64,000 nt of DNA, taken from positions 3,102,001 through 3,166,000 of the forward strand of contig CM049404.1 in the NCBI GenBank assembly GCA_026929865.2. Reading direction: 5' to 3'. Positions 47,159-57,853 of the stretch are shown here, one piece after another. This DNA is from Hyperoplus lanceolatus. Its lineage: Eukaryota > Chordata > Actinopteri > Uranoscopiformes > Ammodytidae. Positions within the stretch are counted from its first letter, which is position 1. Each line of letters starts with the position of its first letter. The position numbers were made by a program, and so were the translations under genes. The notes below the pieces were generated by a model, which was not told the origin of the DNA, made no database searches, and saw only the letters and a program-made list of their open reading frames with translations.

Positions 47159-48232
47159 ATGAAACAGTCTTATGCCTTCGAGCCAGTGAGGAGGGGAAGG
47201 AGCTTGCTGGTTTCAGAGCAGGAGGACGAGCCATCGGTTGCTCCAGGTGCGGAGAGGGTGGGGAACAATACCTGGTGCACATGCGGACGCTGCACTGAAA
47301 TGGCGATGGCTACAGAGTCGCTCTGTTGTCAGGAGGCTAACTTGGACCACTTGCTTCAGGGAGAGAGCTGTGTTTCATTGGGAAGGTCATTCCAGATGCT
47401 CTGCTGTGAGAGGGACATCTTGGAAGTAGCGATGCTCTCACTACGTGAAGTCCGTGCGAAGACCTTGGTGCGGCCCATCGACAGCAGGTATGCTAACTTT
47501 AGCGAGTGTTAGCTGTCTTGGCATGTAAAACGGGACGGACAACATTAATATTGAAATGTCGGTATGAAATAAACAGTTGAATTTCGCTAAGTTACTCTTA
47601 TTTAAGCACTATACATCCATCAGTTTTGTCCCGTTAAAAGTAACGTTAGTTCATAAATTGTGAAGCTAGTAGCCCTTGGCAAGCCGGTGATACTGCCGGT
47701 TTGCTAGCTAGCAGTAGTAGCGTATTTTCCGCACTATAAGCCGCACTGGACTATAAACTGCAGGTGTTATTACCATAGCCTATGAAAGAGTTAGTGCACA
47801 GAGCGGATTGTCACGATACCGGGGCTAATCAAACAATGTATAAATTACTAGTTGAATCTGTAGTTCGAACCAGACATTGTTGATGCTAAATGACAAAGTA
47901 ATGGACTGGAAAGAGACATTTATTTATTTATTGCAATAATAATATTCTAGTGTTATATGCTTAATTACCAAAAGCGGCTGCTAGTTAAGCTACCTTGTTT
48001 ATATAGTGTGTATTTTGACGTGTGTTAGATGTGGAAAAAATGATGCATGGCTACTTTTCTCAGTCTTTTCAGATTGACTGCATACAGGCAGTTTACCCTG
48101 TGGGCCAGAGGACACCTTGGCAGAAGGAACAGGATGCCTATTCCAGCCTGTGTGGTCAATTCGATCAGGACTGCCTTTCCATCTCCGGTGTACCATGGCT
48201 TTGAGTATTTCTACGATGAATTTGACATTTAA
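47159..48232 (+). CDS. P2X7 cytoplasmic-domain-like protein in Kolobok element
   Basis: There are two exons, 47159-47487 and 48073-48232, 162 codons plus stop. The donor is cag/gtatgc and the acceptor ttttcag/att; the phase fits (2 then 1). An alternative acceptor at 48063 is also in frame and adds three residues. The first ATG lies inside the left terminal repeat and leads to YAFEP. The cysteine core WCTCGRC, LCCQEA and CVSLGRSFQMLCC, then TAYRQFTLWARGHLG and IPACVVNSIR, follows the order of the zinc-binding intracellular ballast domain of P2X7 receptors and related stand-alone proteins. No membrane segment is present, so this is not a receptor. The role in the element is unknown; a zinc-dependent cofactor for transposition or a host-interaction protein is conjecture. 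The frame is intact, unlike the neighbouring transposase. Confidence 0.75.
47716..47790 (+). mobile_element. Terminal fragment of a TATAAGCCGC-type element
   Basis: The stretch cgtattttccgcactataag followed by ccgcactggactataaac is a familiar transposon end with repeated actataa units. It lies in the intron of the ballast-like gene, and only one end is present. Confidence 0.4.
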
Positions 48233-48578
48233 TCCGCCAGTGAGTATGTGATGTCACTGCATTTGTTTGCATTTATGCTAGGAGGTTTTACCAAAAGTGC
48301 AGGTAGTAGGGCTGTATAAATCTCATAACAAAATTACTAAGAACTATGAACTTGAATTAAGACTGCAGGAAATATGTTGCAAAAATCTAATAATAATAAA
48401 TCAATAACACATTTAGAATATTAATCATCATAATAAAAATTAATCAAATTATTTCGATTAATCGCGAATTAACTATGACATTAATGCGACAGCACTATAA
48501 TATATACATGACAGAAGTGTTCATTCTTTATACTTATTTATTTACATATTTAATATTCCTATCTTTTTTATTTATTTA

Positions 48579-49464
48579 TTATATACAGTGAGGGGCAAAT
48601 CTGCTTAGATGTTTTGCCACTGAATTATCTTTTGCAGGCTTTTGAACACCCATGTGCTGTGCCAGGGTGACTGTTGTGGGTTTTTTTAACTCTTGTTGTG
48701 CTGCACGAATGGTGACGGACTGGCACCTGCGGATCGCGCCAGACACAAAGTCCTTTCTGAAGGTGTAGTCTTTTGCTACCTTTCTGGGTGTTACCACATA
48801 TTGTTGTGCACCTTTAGAGTATTGCTGTTTGTACTGCAGCTGCCCCTTCTGTGTAACTGCTGTCTTCCTGTTGACGTTGTTGTTGTGGTCCATTGCAGCC
48901 ACGCGAAGACGTGCCTCGAAGCTCTGTTGGAGGAACTTCTTCCTTTTGGTCGCGTACTTTGTATACAGGGAGTGAATGCTCTCCAGATTCCCTGTATGAA
49001 TTCCTAGTGTGGTTTGTTCTAATTTCTTCAGAAGCAGCTTATCAAGAACAATTTTCTGGAGGTGTTGGAAGGCAGCAGAGCTTGGCTCGAGCCATGGCCG
49101 CATGCTCTCCTCTTCAGGGCTGTATGGAGCATGCTCACACCGTGACATCGTCTCACCACATGTCCAGTGGTGCACATTAGTGATGTGGTGAAGAATGGAG
49201 GTCCATTTCTCCTTGAGCCTGGCCATGCTTCCTCCACAGCTGCTGACGCAGTACCAGAGATGGTTGGTAATCATTTTCATCCATTCATAGAGCTCCTCAT
49301 TGTGAATCTTACCTAATCGTTTTTTCACAGATTTCACAATGTGCCAGAGGTCATACTCGTGTTTAATTGTATTGTATTGTGTCCGCAAGACCTTCTGCAC
49401 AGAGGGGTGGCAGTCAATGGCAATCACAGCTATTTGCACAACGTAATCTGCGAGCTTCATCAGT
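48579..49464 (-). pseudogene. Kolobok-type transposase, catalytic exon
   Basis: The minus strand is open for 293 codons from ATG 49460; a splice acceptor ttgtag/actg places the exon start at 49464. Motifs follow the Kolobok/THAP transposase pattern that I recall: [15 protein letters not shown] (first catalytic Asp, with Cys where Arg is usual), [16 protein letters not shown] (second Asp), a WYCVSSCGG segment, CEHAPYS, then [18 protein letters not shown] (probable Glu) and [11 protein letters not shown]. The C-terminal 30 or so codons look unlike the family and may be readthrough. The exon itself is not interrupted. It is transcribed toward the ballast-like gene. The upstream THAP exon lies about 2.5 kb away and the exons between were not found, so the gene as a whole is probably dead. 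Confidence 0.8.
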
Positions 49465-49516
49465 CTACAAATATATACAAAAATTGACGGTTCCTTGGGA
49501 CTTCTGTGAATCTTAA

Positions 49517-49772
49517 AGTGGCGACGAGGAACGTTGGCGGCTTGCTGCCCCTTTGGACAAAAGCAGTAGTATTTCTACGACACCAGCTGTCGTAAAGCTG
49601 TTTTCTAGCACGAGCAGGCCGGTGCGAGTGTCATAAGATTAGGACGCAATATAGTACATGTCCGTTCTTTATTATGTCTATGGTTGAAAGTGTGAGGGCA
49701 GGGAATCTTTTCGGCTCTGTGAGGAAAAATTAGGTTGTTTTTAAAGATATTTAAAAGTTCCTCGTAGCCGCT
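49517..49772. mobile_element. TTAA MITE inside the Kolobok element, 256 bp
   Basis: AGTGGCGACGAGGAAC (49517-49532) and the complement of AGCGGCTACGAGGAAC (49757-49772) match 14 of 16, with TTAA on both sides (49513-49516, 49773-49776). A relative lies at 3569-3757. Confidence 0.85.
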
Positions 49773-49776
49773 TTAA

Positions 49777-50168
49777 TCTTCAGTTCTTTCCATAGATTTT
49801 AAATGGGATTTAAGTCAGGTGATTGCAGCAGCTTTATTTTTTTCTTTGAAAACCTATTGGCTGTGTGTTTGGGATCATTGTCTTGCTGAAATGTCCACCC
49901 TTGTTTTATCTTCATCATTTCACTTGTTTTGTCTTTTTCCATGCCTTAATGCACCTCCCTTTCTTCATGTGTTCAATACTTTTTCTCTGTCATTTCACAT
50001 TATCACACATAACTTTATTTAACATATTTTTTGGGGGTTTCTTTTTATGTATGGATTACTTGGGTTGTTACCATTATCTGGTGAAAATGTCATGTCAATA
50101 GCACCTTTGGCAAAATATATGTAGTGAGGAAAATAGTAACATGTTGAATACTTATTTCACCCGCTGTA
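49777..50168 (-). mobile_element. Tc1/mariner-like fragment
   Basis: Antisense transposase-type wording (tgggatttaagtcaggtg, gtttgggatcattgtcttgc) resembles the region around the Tc1 DDE domain. The end gttgaatacttatttcaccc is a typical Tc1 terminus. It is degenerate and has no open frame. Confidence 0.5.
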
Positions 50169-51055
50169 CTAATTGGATGATAGGCAACCAAACAAGCTGG
50201 CTGGAGGCTGGTTCAATCATGTCTGGTTTAGGTGGATGTCCAGACAGACTAGTCCCATCCATTTTTGGAAAACTCCAGTAGAGTGATTGTGGACATGCGG
50301 CTCGGACTAAGTCGGTGTTCATTTGAATGTTTCACATGAAACTGTCATTTACTTTGGTTGTGTAGTGGATCTACAGTTGGCTTAAAACACTAAACTAACG
50401 CCCTCCTGTAGTTTAGTTTATTGGAAAATATACTGCAGATTATACTTGTCCTCAACAGAAATTGTATTGCATGTAAGCATGCAGTTTAAATAGATAGAGG
50501 TTACTATTGAAGATGGCTCTGAATTAGTCAACCACTTCCTCTGTAAGAAATTACAGAATATGCCCATCATTTTGGTTCTTTTTCTTTGGCTAGACAATTG
50601 TCAAACAAGATGTTAGAGGACACCAGATTACAGGACATTACAGCTACTCATTAAACATTTTCTTGGGGAGGACCCACGGACCCTGGGGTACAGAATGCCT
50701 CATAGGCCAATATGATTATTAGACTATAATTATAAAAGAGATAATGGTCATGTAAATTCCAGCATAACAACGCAGGTCTACATAAGGTAGTCGGCTGTTG
50801 CTGTTTTTTTTTCTACTGCGAATGTTGCCTCATTTTCACCATAAATGTGTATGCATCTTTTTAATTTCCCTACAGTATTTCTTAATTTTAATAATATGTA
50901 TATAATATGTTTTGAGGCTGTATAAAAAATATTTGTTTATGAAACCAAAAGCAAAAGTGTGCATTAGGTTTACAGGGGGGGCCAACTTCACCAAATTATT
51001 TTGTGACATGTTATAATCTTTGACAGTGATTGTAATGTCTTGTTTTTCTTTCCAG
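50169..51055. other. Unassigned interior of the Kolobok element
   Basis: This should hold the transposase exons between the THAP and catalytic parts, but I found no convincing coding segment on the minus strand. Confidence 0.3.
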
Positions 51056-51172
51056 GACAAGCTAAAATGAATTCCTTCCTCCTTCCCCCACGGCTGTCAT
51101 ATCTGCAGTCTCCAGACACAACAAGTGGTTAGCCATTGAAATGGACTACAACGTATTTTGGGATAATAAAGT
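51056..51172 (+). other. Candidate 3'-terminal exon on plus strand
   Basis: A strong acceptor tract (tgtttttctttccag, ending 51055) is followed by gacaagctaaaatga and an AATAAA signal at 51165-51170, then an A-run. A donor-like ccagtgagtatg lies just after the ballast-like stop codon (GT at 48240), so this could be its 3' UTR exon, which would place the transposase exon inside an intron on the opposite strand. Inference only. Confidence 0.3.
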
Positions 51173-51719
51173 AAAAAAAAAAACATGAGTAAAACCTTCT
51201 GACATGCGTTTGTTTTCTTTGTGTGGCATCAATCTGACGTACATTGATTCAAGAACTGTACTTTTTTCAGTGTGTTACACCAAGGTGAAATATGTGCAAG
51301 TAATCCATTAGATTTACACTATACCTTATTTAAGTAAGTTTGTAGATTTACCCAGCAGCATCCAATGATGTGATTTTTAAAATGAGTTCTGCATTAAAAC
51401 TTTTGCTTTTGGTGATTCAAGTTTTAATGCTAATACTTGTACTGTAAGATTTTGATTTCATGGTTGTAATTGTAACACTGTTATCCCTGTGATATTGTAA
51501 CTTTTAATATCGAGTCAGGTGGTCTTGCCTTGTTGAAATGAAAACCTGGAGCAACGCTGGCCCTTTTTTGGGATTATTGGAAACCACTTGCATAAGCTTT
51601 AAGTACTTTTTCCGCAAATGTTTTAGTCCAGTGCATGAATCAATGTCAGATCTTAGTTTGCCTGCTTGTGATAGAGATGGCAGTGTACATGTAAATGTTT
51701 GAGGTGTGGTGCACTTTAT

Positions 51720-52211
51720 TCAAACAAGTGGGTGGAGTCCAAAGTGATGTGGCCAATCAGCATCTCCCAGTAATGCAGGTACTACTATTGACCTATTAGA
51801 AGAGGTAACTACCTCTCTCTGCTCTGCCAGATGGGAACACCGTTGAGCCCTGTCCTTACGGCGCACAGCCATTTCTCTGCTAGTAGACTGGATCGGGCGA
51901 TCTGTACACCCAACCTTGTACGACTTGAAGTTGAACACAGACGGAGTCGCCTCGGTCTTTAGCCTGTTCGTCCAGCGAGCCACCAGTATACCTGCCTCAA
52001 ACATCCTCTCCTCCACTTAGTCCTAGTCAACAAAGTGTTCTCTACAAACTCTAGCATTACGGCTAACGGGAGGATTTTCTCTCTTCAGTGCCGCTAGCCA
52101 ACCGCGGAAAATCACTTGCCTCTTGAAAGGCAAAGAGTGAAAATGGACTGTTTTTCCTAGATTTTTTACCCTGTAAAAGTCATTACTGCATCCAGGGGCA
52201 ATACAGAAGTG
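51720..52211 (-). pseudogene. Kolobok-type transposase, THAP-domain exon
   Basis: Reading the minus strand from about 52205: CIAPGCSND gives the first cysteine pair (C-x4-C). HSLPFKRQVIFRGWLAALKR carries the conserved tryptophan region. RVCREHF gives the C-x2-H pair, and LKTEATPSVFNF corresponds to the closing AVPTIF box. That is a complete THAP zinc-binding domain, the DNA-binding module of Kolobok and P-type transposases. Two stops (TAG at 52023-52025, TAA at 52017-52019) lie between CREHFVD and the EERMFEAG segment, and no clear ATG precedes the first cysteine. The frame then stays open to 51720. Transcription would start near the right terminal repeat. Confidence 0.8.
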
Positions 52212-52878
52212 CCCCCCCCCTGCTTCTCTCTTTTGATTGCGGTTGCTGATTATCCATTGAGTCGGAGATTTTTTTTTTCAGTGCTATGTGGTTCTCTGTG
52301 TAAGTTAATGTAGGATTGTCAACCGTTCTTAACCAACCAACCACATGACGTCATGTCTTAAGCTAGCACAAGATGACGCTACACACGTTTGAAAAGGACT
52401 TTTTATTTTTCAAATTACTTTAATACAGTTGCACAGACAGTCTTAAAAGTTATAATGATGTTTACAGTGAGTATCCCTCTTGTGATTAGGCCTACTAAAT
52501 CAACTGTTTCATTTCCACTTTAAAGGTCCAACAAGAATAACCCAATCCACCAGAACTCAGATTGATTTAGTGTTCATTAACAGACTGGAGAGAACCTCAA
52601 AAATGTACAACAAGATTACTGGGCTATCAGACCACAATCTAACTCTAGTGGTCAGAAAGTTAACAAAAAAGAAATTAGAATCCCCATGAAAAACACTATT
52701 CATAGTTTTAACTGGAATTAACCTGAGTGAGGGCAGTCAAATATTCTCAAGTAAAATTCATAGTATAACTGCAGAATTTTCCTGTAGCATTAGGAGTAGG
52801 AATAGAGAGAACAGTCTTCCCTGGATAAATGCAGACATTATGATACTAATGAAAGAACGTGATCTTGCATTACAAATG

Positions 52879-53485
52879 TAGCCTGGTGCTACCAGACCAT
52901 CGTACTTCATTTCATTTGTACAGAAGGTCTGGAACTGCTCTATTTGGAAAATGTTCACTCACTTGAAGGCGGGTGTCTGTTGAAGTTTAAAACTATTGGA
53001 TCTGCCCAGTGCCACTCTGGATCTGCCAACCAATCGCATAACGTTAGGTTGTGACGTATGTCATGAGCCGGTTTCTGACGGTGCGTTCTTGTTGTACTGG
53101 GAACTCGGAAATTTCAGACTTCACTACATATTGTAGTCTATGGATCTACTGGTACCTGGCAACGGTAACTTGTTAGAGCCTAACGTTTAGTCATTTGGAC
53201 GAGAAAGGTTGTAGGCGTCCATACTTTCCCGAGCAGATGCACTGGAACACAGACGGGTCGGAACTACCAAGTCGGACATTTCCGAGTTCCGAGTATAAAG
53301 GAACGCAGCATTCAACTGAAACTGGAGCGTGACTTCGACATCATTGTTCTCAGCGACTCACTCTGTTCGCTGATTGGACACTCAGAAATCTGATTCGAGT
53401 AGGATCCCACTAATACACCCCAGACTGACTACTGAAGGGAAAATTAAATTTGGGCGGAAGTAGGTAGGCGGGCAGAGCCAGGCTA
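52879..53485 (+). mobile_element. TAGCCTGG MITE, long form, complete, in LINE
   Basis: It runs from TAGCCTGGTGCTACCAGACC to cagagccaggcta, flanked by TTACAAATG and TTAAAAATG (52870-52878, 53486-53494), 8 of 9 matching. It contains the roughly 260-bp insert that begins gacggtgcgttc. Confidence 0.88.
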
Positions 53486-53860
53486 TTAAAAATGGCCATC
53501 AGAACAACATTTTATCATGACAAATATCACTTTGCCATGTTAAGAAATAAAGTTATAACAGGTCTGAGGAAAGCAAGGACTGATTTCTTTATTGCTATAA
53601 CGGGGTAATCCGAAAATAATATGGACTCAGTTAAAAAAACTCATGGGACAACATCACAGCACAGGAAGGTCAATTGAACATGACTTGAATGGAAAGCTGA
53701 CCAAGGACCCAGCTGAAGTAGCAGTAGCTCTTAATCAATACTTGGTTGATTCTGTAGCAACTATTGCAAAGGGCTTCTCGACTGATCATGTTAATGTGTC
53801 CTCAGTAAACACAATGGAGCCAGCCTTCAGTATTAACACTGTCTCAGAAATGAAAATCAA

Positions 53861-54050
53861 GGGGGCGGCCTTAGCTCAGTTGGTAGGGCGTCCCCCCCAT
53901 GGGCCTCAGCCAGCAGCGGACCCGGGTTCGATTCCAGCCCGCGGTCGTTCTCTGCATGTCACTCCCCTCTCTGCCCCATTTCAACTCTGTCTAGTCTACA
54001 CTATCAATAAAGCATAAAAATGCCAAAAAAATAAATATATATATTTTTTT
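53861..54050 (+). mobile_element. tRNA-derived SINE in LINE
   Basis: Box A region ttagctcagttggtagg from 53871, box B ggttcgattcc at 53925-53935, a body with gttctctgcatgtcactccc, and an A/T-rich tail. Flanks share AAATCA. It is the same family as the minus-strand copy at 25596-25777. Confidence 0.9.
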
Positions 54051-54783
54051 AAATCACAGGTATTATTAGATCTCTCAAACCCTCAAAAGCAAAAGATTTA
54101 TTTGGTGTGGACTCAACGATGCTTAAAGATATTGGTTCATCATTAGCCAATCCCATCACTAAAATTGTCAATCTTTCAATATCCCAAGGGCAGTTTCCAC
54201 ACCAATTTTCAAATCTGGTGATCATCATTCTGCTAGAGACCTAAACACATATCGATCATTTAGTTCTAATCTGAAACAGTGGCTCATTGTTAATATGTCC
54301 TGCCAGCACTAAACTTTACCCGCCTGCTCTTGCCTCCTTGTGTCAACGTGTCTGTGAATCTGTCCTGCGTCTTGCAACACTTACTTTGCTTGCTTGGTTG
54401 TATGCTTTTGTGTAGCTCGTTCTGTCTCTCCTGTGCTGCTTCATGTACTATTGTCATGTCGAACTTTTTGTTTGTTTGTTGTGCATGTACTGTCTGCTTT
54501 GGAGGGCTCCTGCGTCGATGTCTAACACATCTGATGTTGCTATAAGTCCTAGTCTACCTTTTTATTTTGTGTTTGTCTGATGTTGACTCCTGTTTGTCCT
54601 GCATGTTTTATGTATTGTAATGATTGAGCTACTGAACACTTGGTATGTGGTTATAATCAATGTTGTATCTGTTGCTTTTATATGTTCTTTTTTTAACTCT
54701 TTCTGTTATTTGTTATTTGCTTGTTATTTGCTTTTTTGGGAGCCTATTGTTACATCTGGCCAGGGACTGCAGATGGAAACTAG

Positions 54784-55142
54784 TGTAGTGCCGAATCGTT
54801 TCCCCATGGCGACAGACAGAGGCATCAGACTGGACTTTTTAATCAGTTGTTTCAGGTTTATTTCAGAAGTTTCCAGAGGACATTACAGAGGATTTCATGG
54901 AGCATGGTAGTGTGAGCATGGGGGGCTTCCCCCAAAGCTGCTAGTACACGCTTACACACAGTCTTATATCAGTGTGGGGGGGATATCAGGTGTATTAATA
55001 TCTGCAAATAGACATGTCGTTTCATCACAAGTCCCAATAACAAGTCCTTACATAGGCGTTTTCGTCTCTTACCAGTGACCCCAACCTTTAGATATACACG
55101 CTCAGCAACTCTGGTGAATACAGGCCATTTAAATCCACTACA
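54784..55142 (-). mobile_element. Solo LTR, fossil
   Basis: A 359-bp block with TGTAGTG...CACTACA ends and the 4-bp duplication CTAG (54780-54783, 55143-55146), inserted in the LINE 3' UTR. On the minus strand a TATA-like gatataaga and an AATAAA occur in the order expected for an LTR. No internal region is present; the family was not assigned. It is younger than the LINE. Confidence 0.6.
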
Positions 55143-55230
55143 CTAGCCTTCTGGCTAAATATGGCATATTTACAGAGATGCTTATTAATATGCACTGTCC
55201 CTGTCAAATAAATAAAAATAAAATAAACTT

Positions 55231-55674
55231 CTTAAAAAAAAACTTTTAAGAAACAGGTTTGAAATGGGAAGAGCAATTTCTGGGCCCCAAGGTTCAGGAA
55301 ATAATCCATTTCCTTCATCAGTGATGTTACAGGATTCACAGCTGGAGCAGATCTCTGTCATAATCAGAACAGCATGGAAGTCTCGTGGTTGAATGTTTAA
55401 TATAACACACTAATCCCAAAATGCATTGTAGCAAGAAATATTCATTCAAATGTCTGTGAAGTGTGCTGCTAACAGCACCAATGGAACATATAGTGACAAC
55501 TGGCCCAACTGATAAAGGTCAAAACCCATGCAGCTCATGATGATCCCTGGACTTCATCAAGGACTTTAGTCCATAAGTAGGATCGTCAATACAGTCATGA
55601 TATTGAATTGTTTCATGTATGTTTCCCATGAGCCTCTTTAGTGCTGTGATCTGCTGAATTTCAGTTACCTTGTT
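55231..55674. other. Unassigned sequence
   Basis: Nothing recognised. Confidence 0.3.
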
Positions 55675-56916
55675 CAGGGTTGCCGCGGATCTTGAAAAGC
55701 ATTAAAAGTCATTAAATTTAAGTTTCAATATTCAAGGCCTTAAATGTCTTAAAAAGTCTGGAATTATTGGGTGGGCGGCATTAAATTTAATCGGGGGCAG
55801 AATTAATGAGCTCGCCTTATTTGTTTCATTCTAGTTTTCTAGTTTAATGGTTAGATTTCTATGTTTTTATTTTATCGGTGTTTTATAGCCTATACTTCAA
55901 AGATATCCGGCAAGTCCGACACATACGCTAGAGGCAGTACGGCCGTGTGAGGCTGAGTACCGCATTTAAAACGTAGAAGAAGAATGTGTGTTCCCTGCTT
56001 TCGAATTTGAAGTCGGCCGCGGTAGAGCAAAAAAGGAGAGAACGTCCCAGCGAAATGCATGCCCAGCTATTATAAATTCGGTGAGAGGTGGAGGGAGGAC
56101 GACTGGCTGGCTTTTTTCACCCCGCGACCACACACTGCCGCTGCTTGTAAGTGCGAAACCACCCGTCCGCTGATATAGGTAGGCTACTGTCGCAAATCAC
56201 ACAACACGTTGATTGTGTTTAGTAAACAATGTTTATGTATCTATATTTATAAATAGCTGCTCATCAGACGTTCATTCAGCTCATTCAGGTCGCGTTGACT
56301 TGGCGTGAGCTCATGGAGTGAGACGCGGGTCTCTATCTCACTGCTTGTCTCTCTTTCTGTCACTTTCTTTCTCTCCACACTGCACTCCCTTTCTGACAGC
56401 TAGATAAAAACTATTGCCGATCCTCCCATCAATCGCAGATAGTAGCATACGTTTCCTTTGCCAATCGGTACAACTCGCCTGCAACAATACTGTATGAAGA
56501 ACAAATAACTTTGCGCAAATTACCGCAGGTCTCGTGAGCATGGATGTAAATCTACAGTTGGCCAACATACGATTTTGAAATTGCAAAAACCTCCCTTGAC
56601 CTGTGGAACCAATTTTTAAATAGTTTCTGCCATAAGTTCTGAAAAATAAAGTCAATGGACAAAGTTTGTTATTTATTGAATAAGGAATTAAAATATGAAG
56701 AACATTCGGATTATTCTTCCCCCAAAATATCCCATTTTTAATTTAGCTTAATTAAAATATTGTATGCTGCACCTAACACATATTTTCTAAATTGATTAAA
56801 CTCTTCTTGTTACTCGATTAATCAGTAGGCTAAATGTAAACCAATTGATACAGTTCTGTAATTGGTTGAAAAGGTGGTAATGATTGGTTTTCAGGTTGCC
56901 TTTACAGTGATCTCTT

Positions 56917-57790
56917 ACACTGTGTGCAAATTTTTTAGGCAAGTTGTATTTTTGAGGATTAATTGTATTATTGAACAACTACAGTGCTCTCGGTCAATCC
57001 AAAATGTTAAAGAACCTAAACCTGAATGTTTACGAAAGTAAAGGTGAGATTTTGTCTTTCTTACAAGAATATATATATGTTTTGATATTATTAGGCAACT
57101 ATTAATATTCAGAATTATTCTGCAACTAAATAAAAAAACAAAAATGTTCCCATCTCACTTGTTTATTTTCATCTGTTACAGTGAGAATAATAAAACAACT
57201 CAACATTTACAAATAAAAATGTCCGACATATAAAAAAATAAATCAGTGACCAATATAGCAATAAATCAGTGACCAATATAGCCACCCTTCTTTTCAATAA
57301 CTGTCACAAGTCTTCCGTTCATGGAGTCTGTCAGTTTCTTGATCAGTTGACGATCAACTTTTTGTGCAGCAGCAACCACAGCCTCCCAGACACTGTTCTG
57401 AGAGGTGTACTGATTTCCTTCACTGTAAATATCCCGTTTAAGCACCCAGGTTCACAGGTTCTCAATAGGGTTTAGGTCAGGTGAGGAAGGGGGTTATGTC
57501 ATTATTTTTTCATCCTTAAGGCCTTTACTGGCTAGCCATGCAATTGAGTACTTCGATGCATGTGATGGAGCATTTTCCTGCATACAAATCATGGTCTTCT
57601 TGAAAGATGCAGACCTTTTACTGTACCACTGAAGAAAGTATCTTCTAGAAACTGGCAGTAGGTTTGGGAGTGGATTTTGAGGCCATCTTCAACCCGAAAA
57701 GGTCCAACTAGCTCATCTTTAAAGATACTAATAGTTCCCTCAAAAGATCAGCTAGTTGGACCTTTTTGTTTTTTATTTTCTGTAATTAGA
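56917..57790 (-). mobile_element. Tc1/mariner fragment with snapback end
   Basis: The end cactgtgtgcaaattttttag and long antisense transposase segments (gtctgtcagtttcttgatc, ggtttaggtcaggtgaggaa, ttgaaagatgcagacc) identify a well-known fish Tc1-type family. At the right the copy folds back on itself: 57697-57720 is complementary to 57743-57766 with one mismatch. Confidence 0.7.
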
Positions 57791-57853
57791 CAGCAGTTGT
57801 TAGCTAAAGTGCATTGAATATTTGGTAGTCAGATTTAATGCAACCCTTTACGG

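Larger units (their letters stand above)
47152..52519. mobile_element. Kolobok-type DNA transposon, 5.37 kb, two genes
   Basis: Terminal repeats AGTGGACATGAAACAG (47152-47167) and the complement of AGTGGAAATGAAACAG (52504-52519) match 15 of 16. TTAA flanks both sides (47148-47151, 52520-52523). Removing the element and one TTAA restores the LINE reading LIKGPTRIT without gap. The right half encodes, on the minus strand, a THAP domain and a DDE-type catalytic region, the composition of Kolobok transposases. The left end encodes, on the plus strand, a P2X7 ballast-like protein. Later insertions inside it are a 256-bp TTAA MITE (49517-49772) and a Tc1-like fragment. Confidence 0.88.
46670..55230 (+). 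mobile_element. LINE copy split by four later insertions
   Basis: The pieces run in order. Endonuclease part 1 (46670-47151) has LDFLCLSETWL, MYRRDWVKSEGGGVMVYLKD, YRPPSS and MGDFNV, with one stop after SNCDL. Endonuclease part 2 (52520-52878) has GPTRITQSTRTQIDLVF and the SDHN motif. A linker follows (53486-53860), then the start of the reverse transcriptase (54051-54240) with SLKPSKAKDLFGVDSTMLKD. Most of the reverse transcriptase is deleted. A C-terminal scrap and 3' UTR (54241-54783, 55143-55230) end in AAATAAA-type repeats. Insertions: Kolobok-type 47152-52519, MITE 52879-53485, SINE 53861-54050 and LTR 54784-55142. Confidence 0.85.

Noticed and set aside
48587-48602. Tc1 terminal repeat (tacagtgaggggcaaa)
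   Set aside because: Short match lying at the end of the Kolobok-type catalytic exon; no partner end at a matching distance could be established.
53861-53945. tRNA gene
   Set aside because: Box A and B are present, but the sequence continues as a SINE body with an A-rich tail and flanking repeats, and a second copy exists at 25596-25777.
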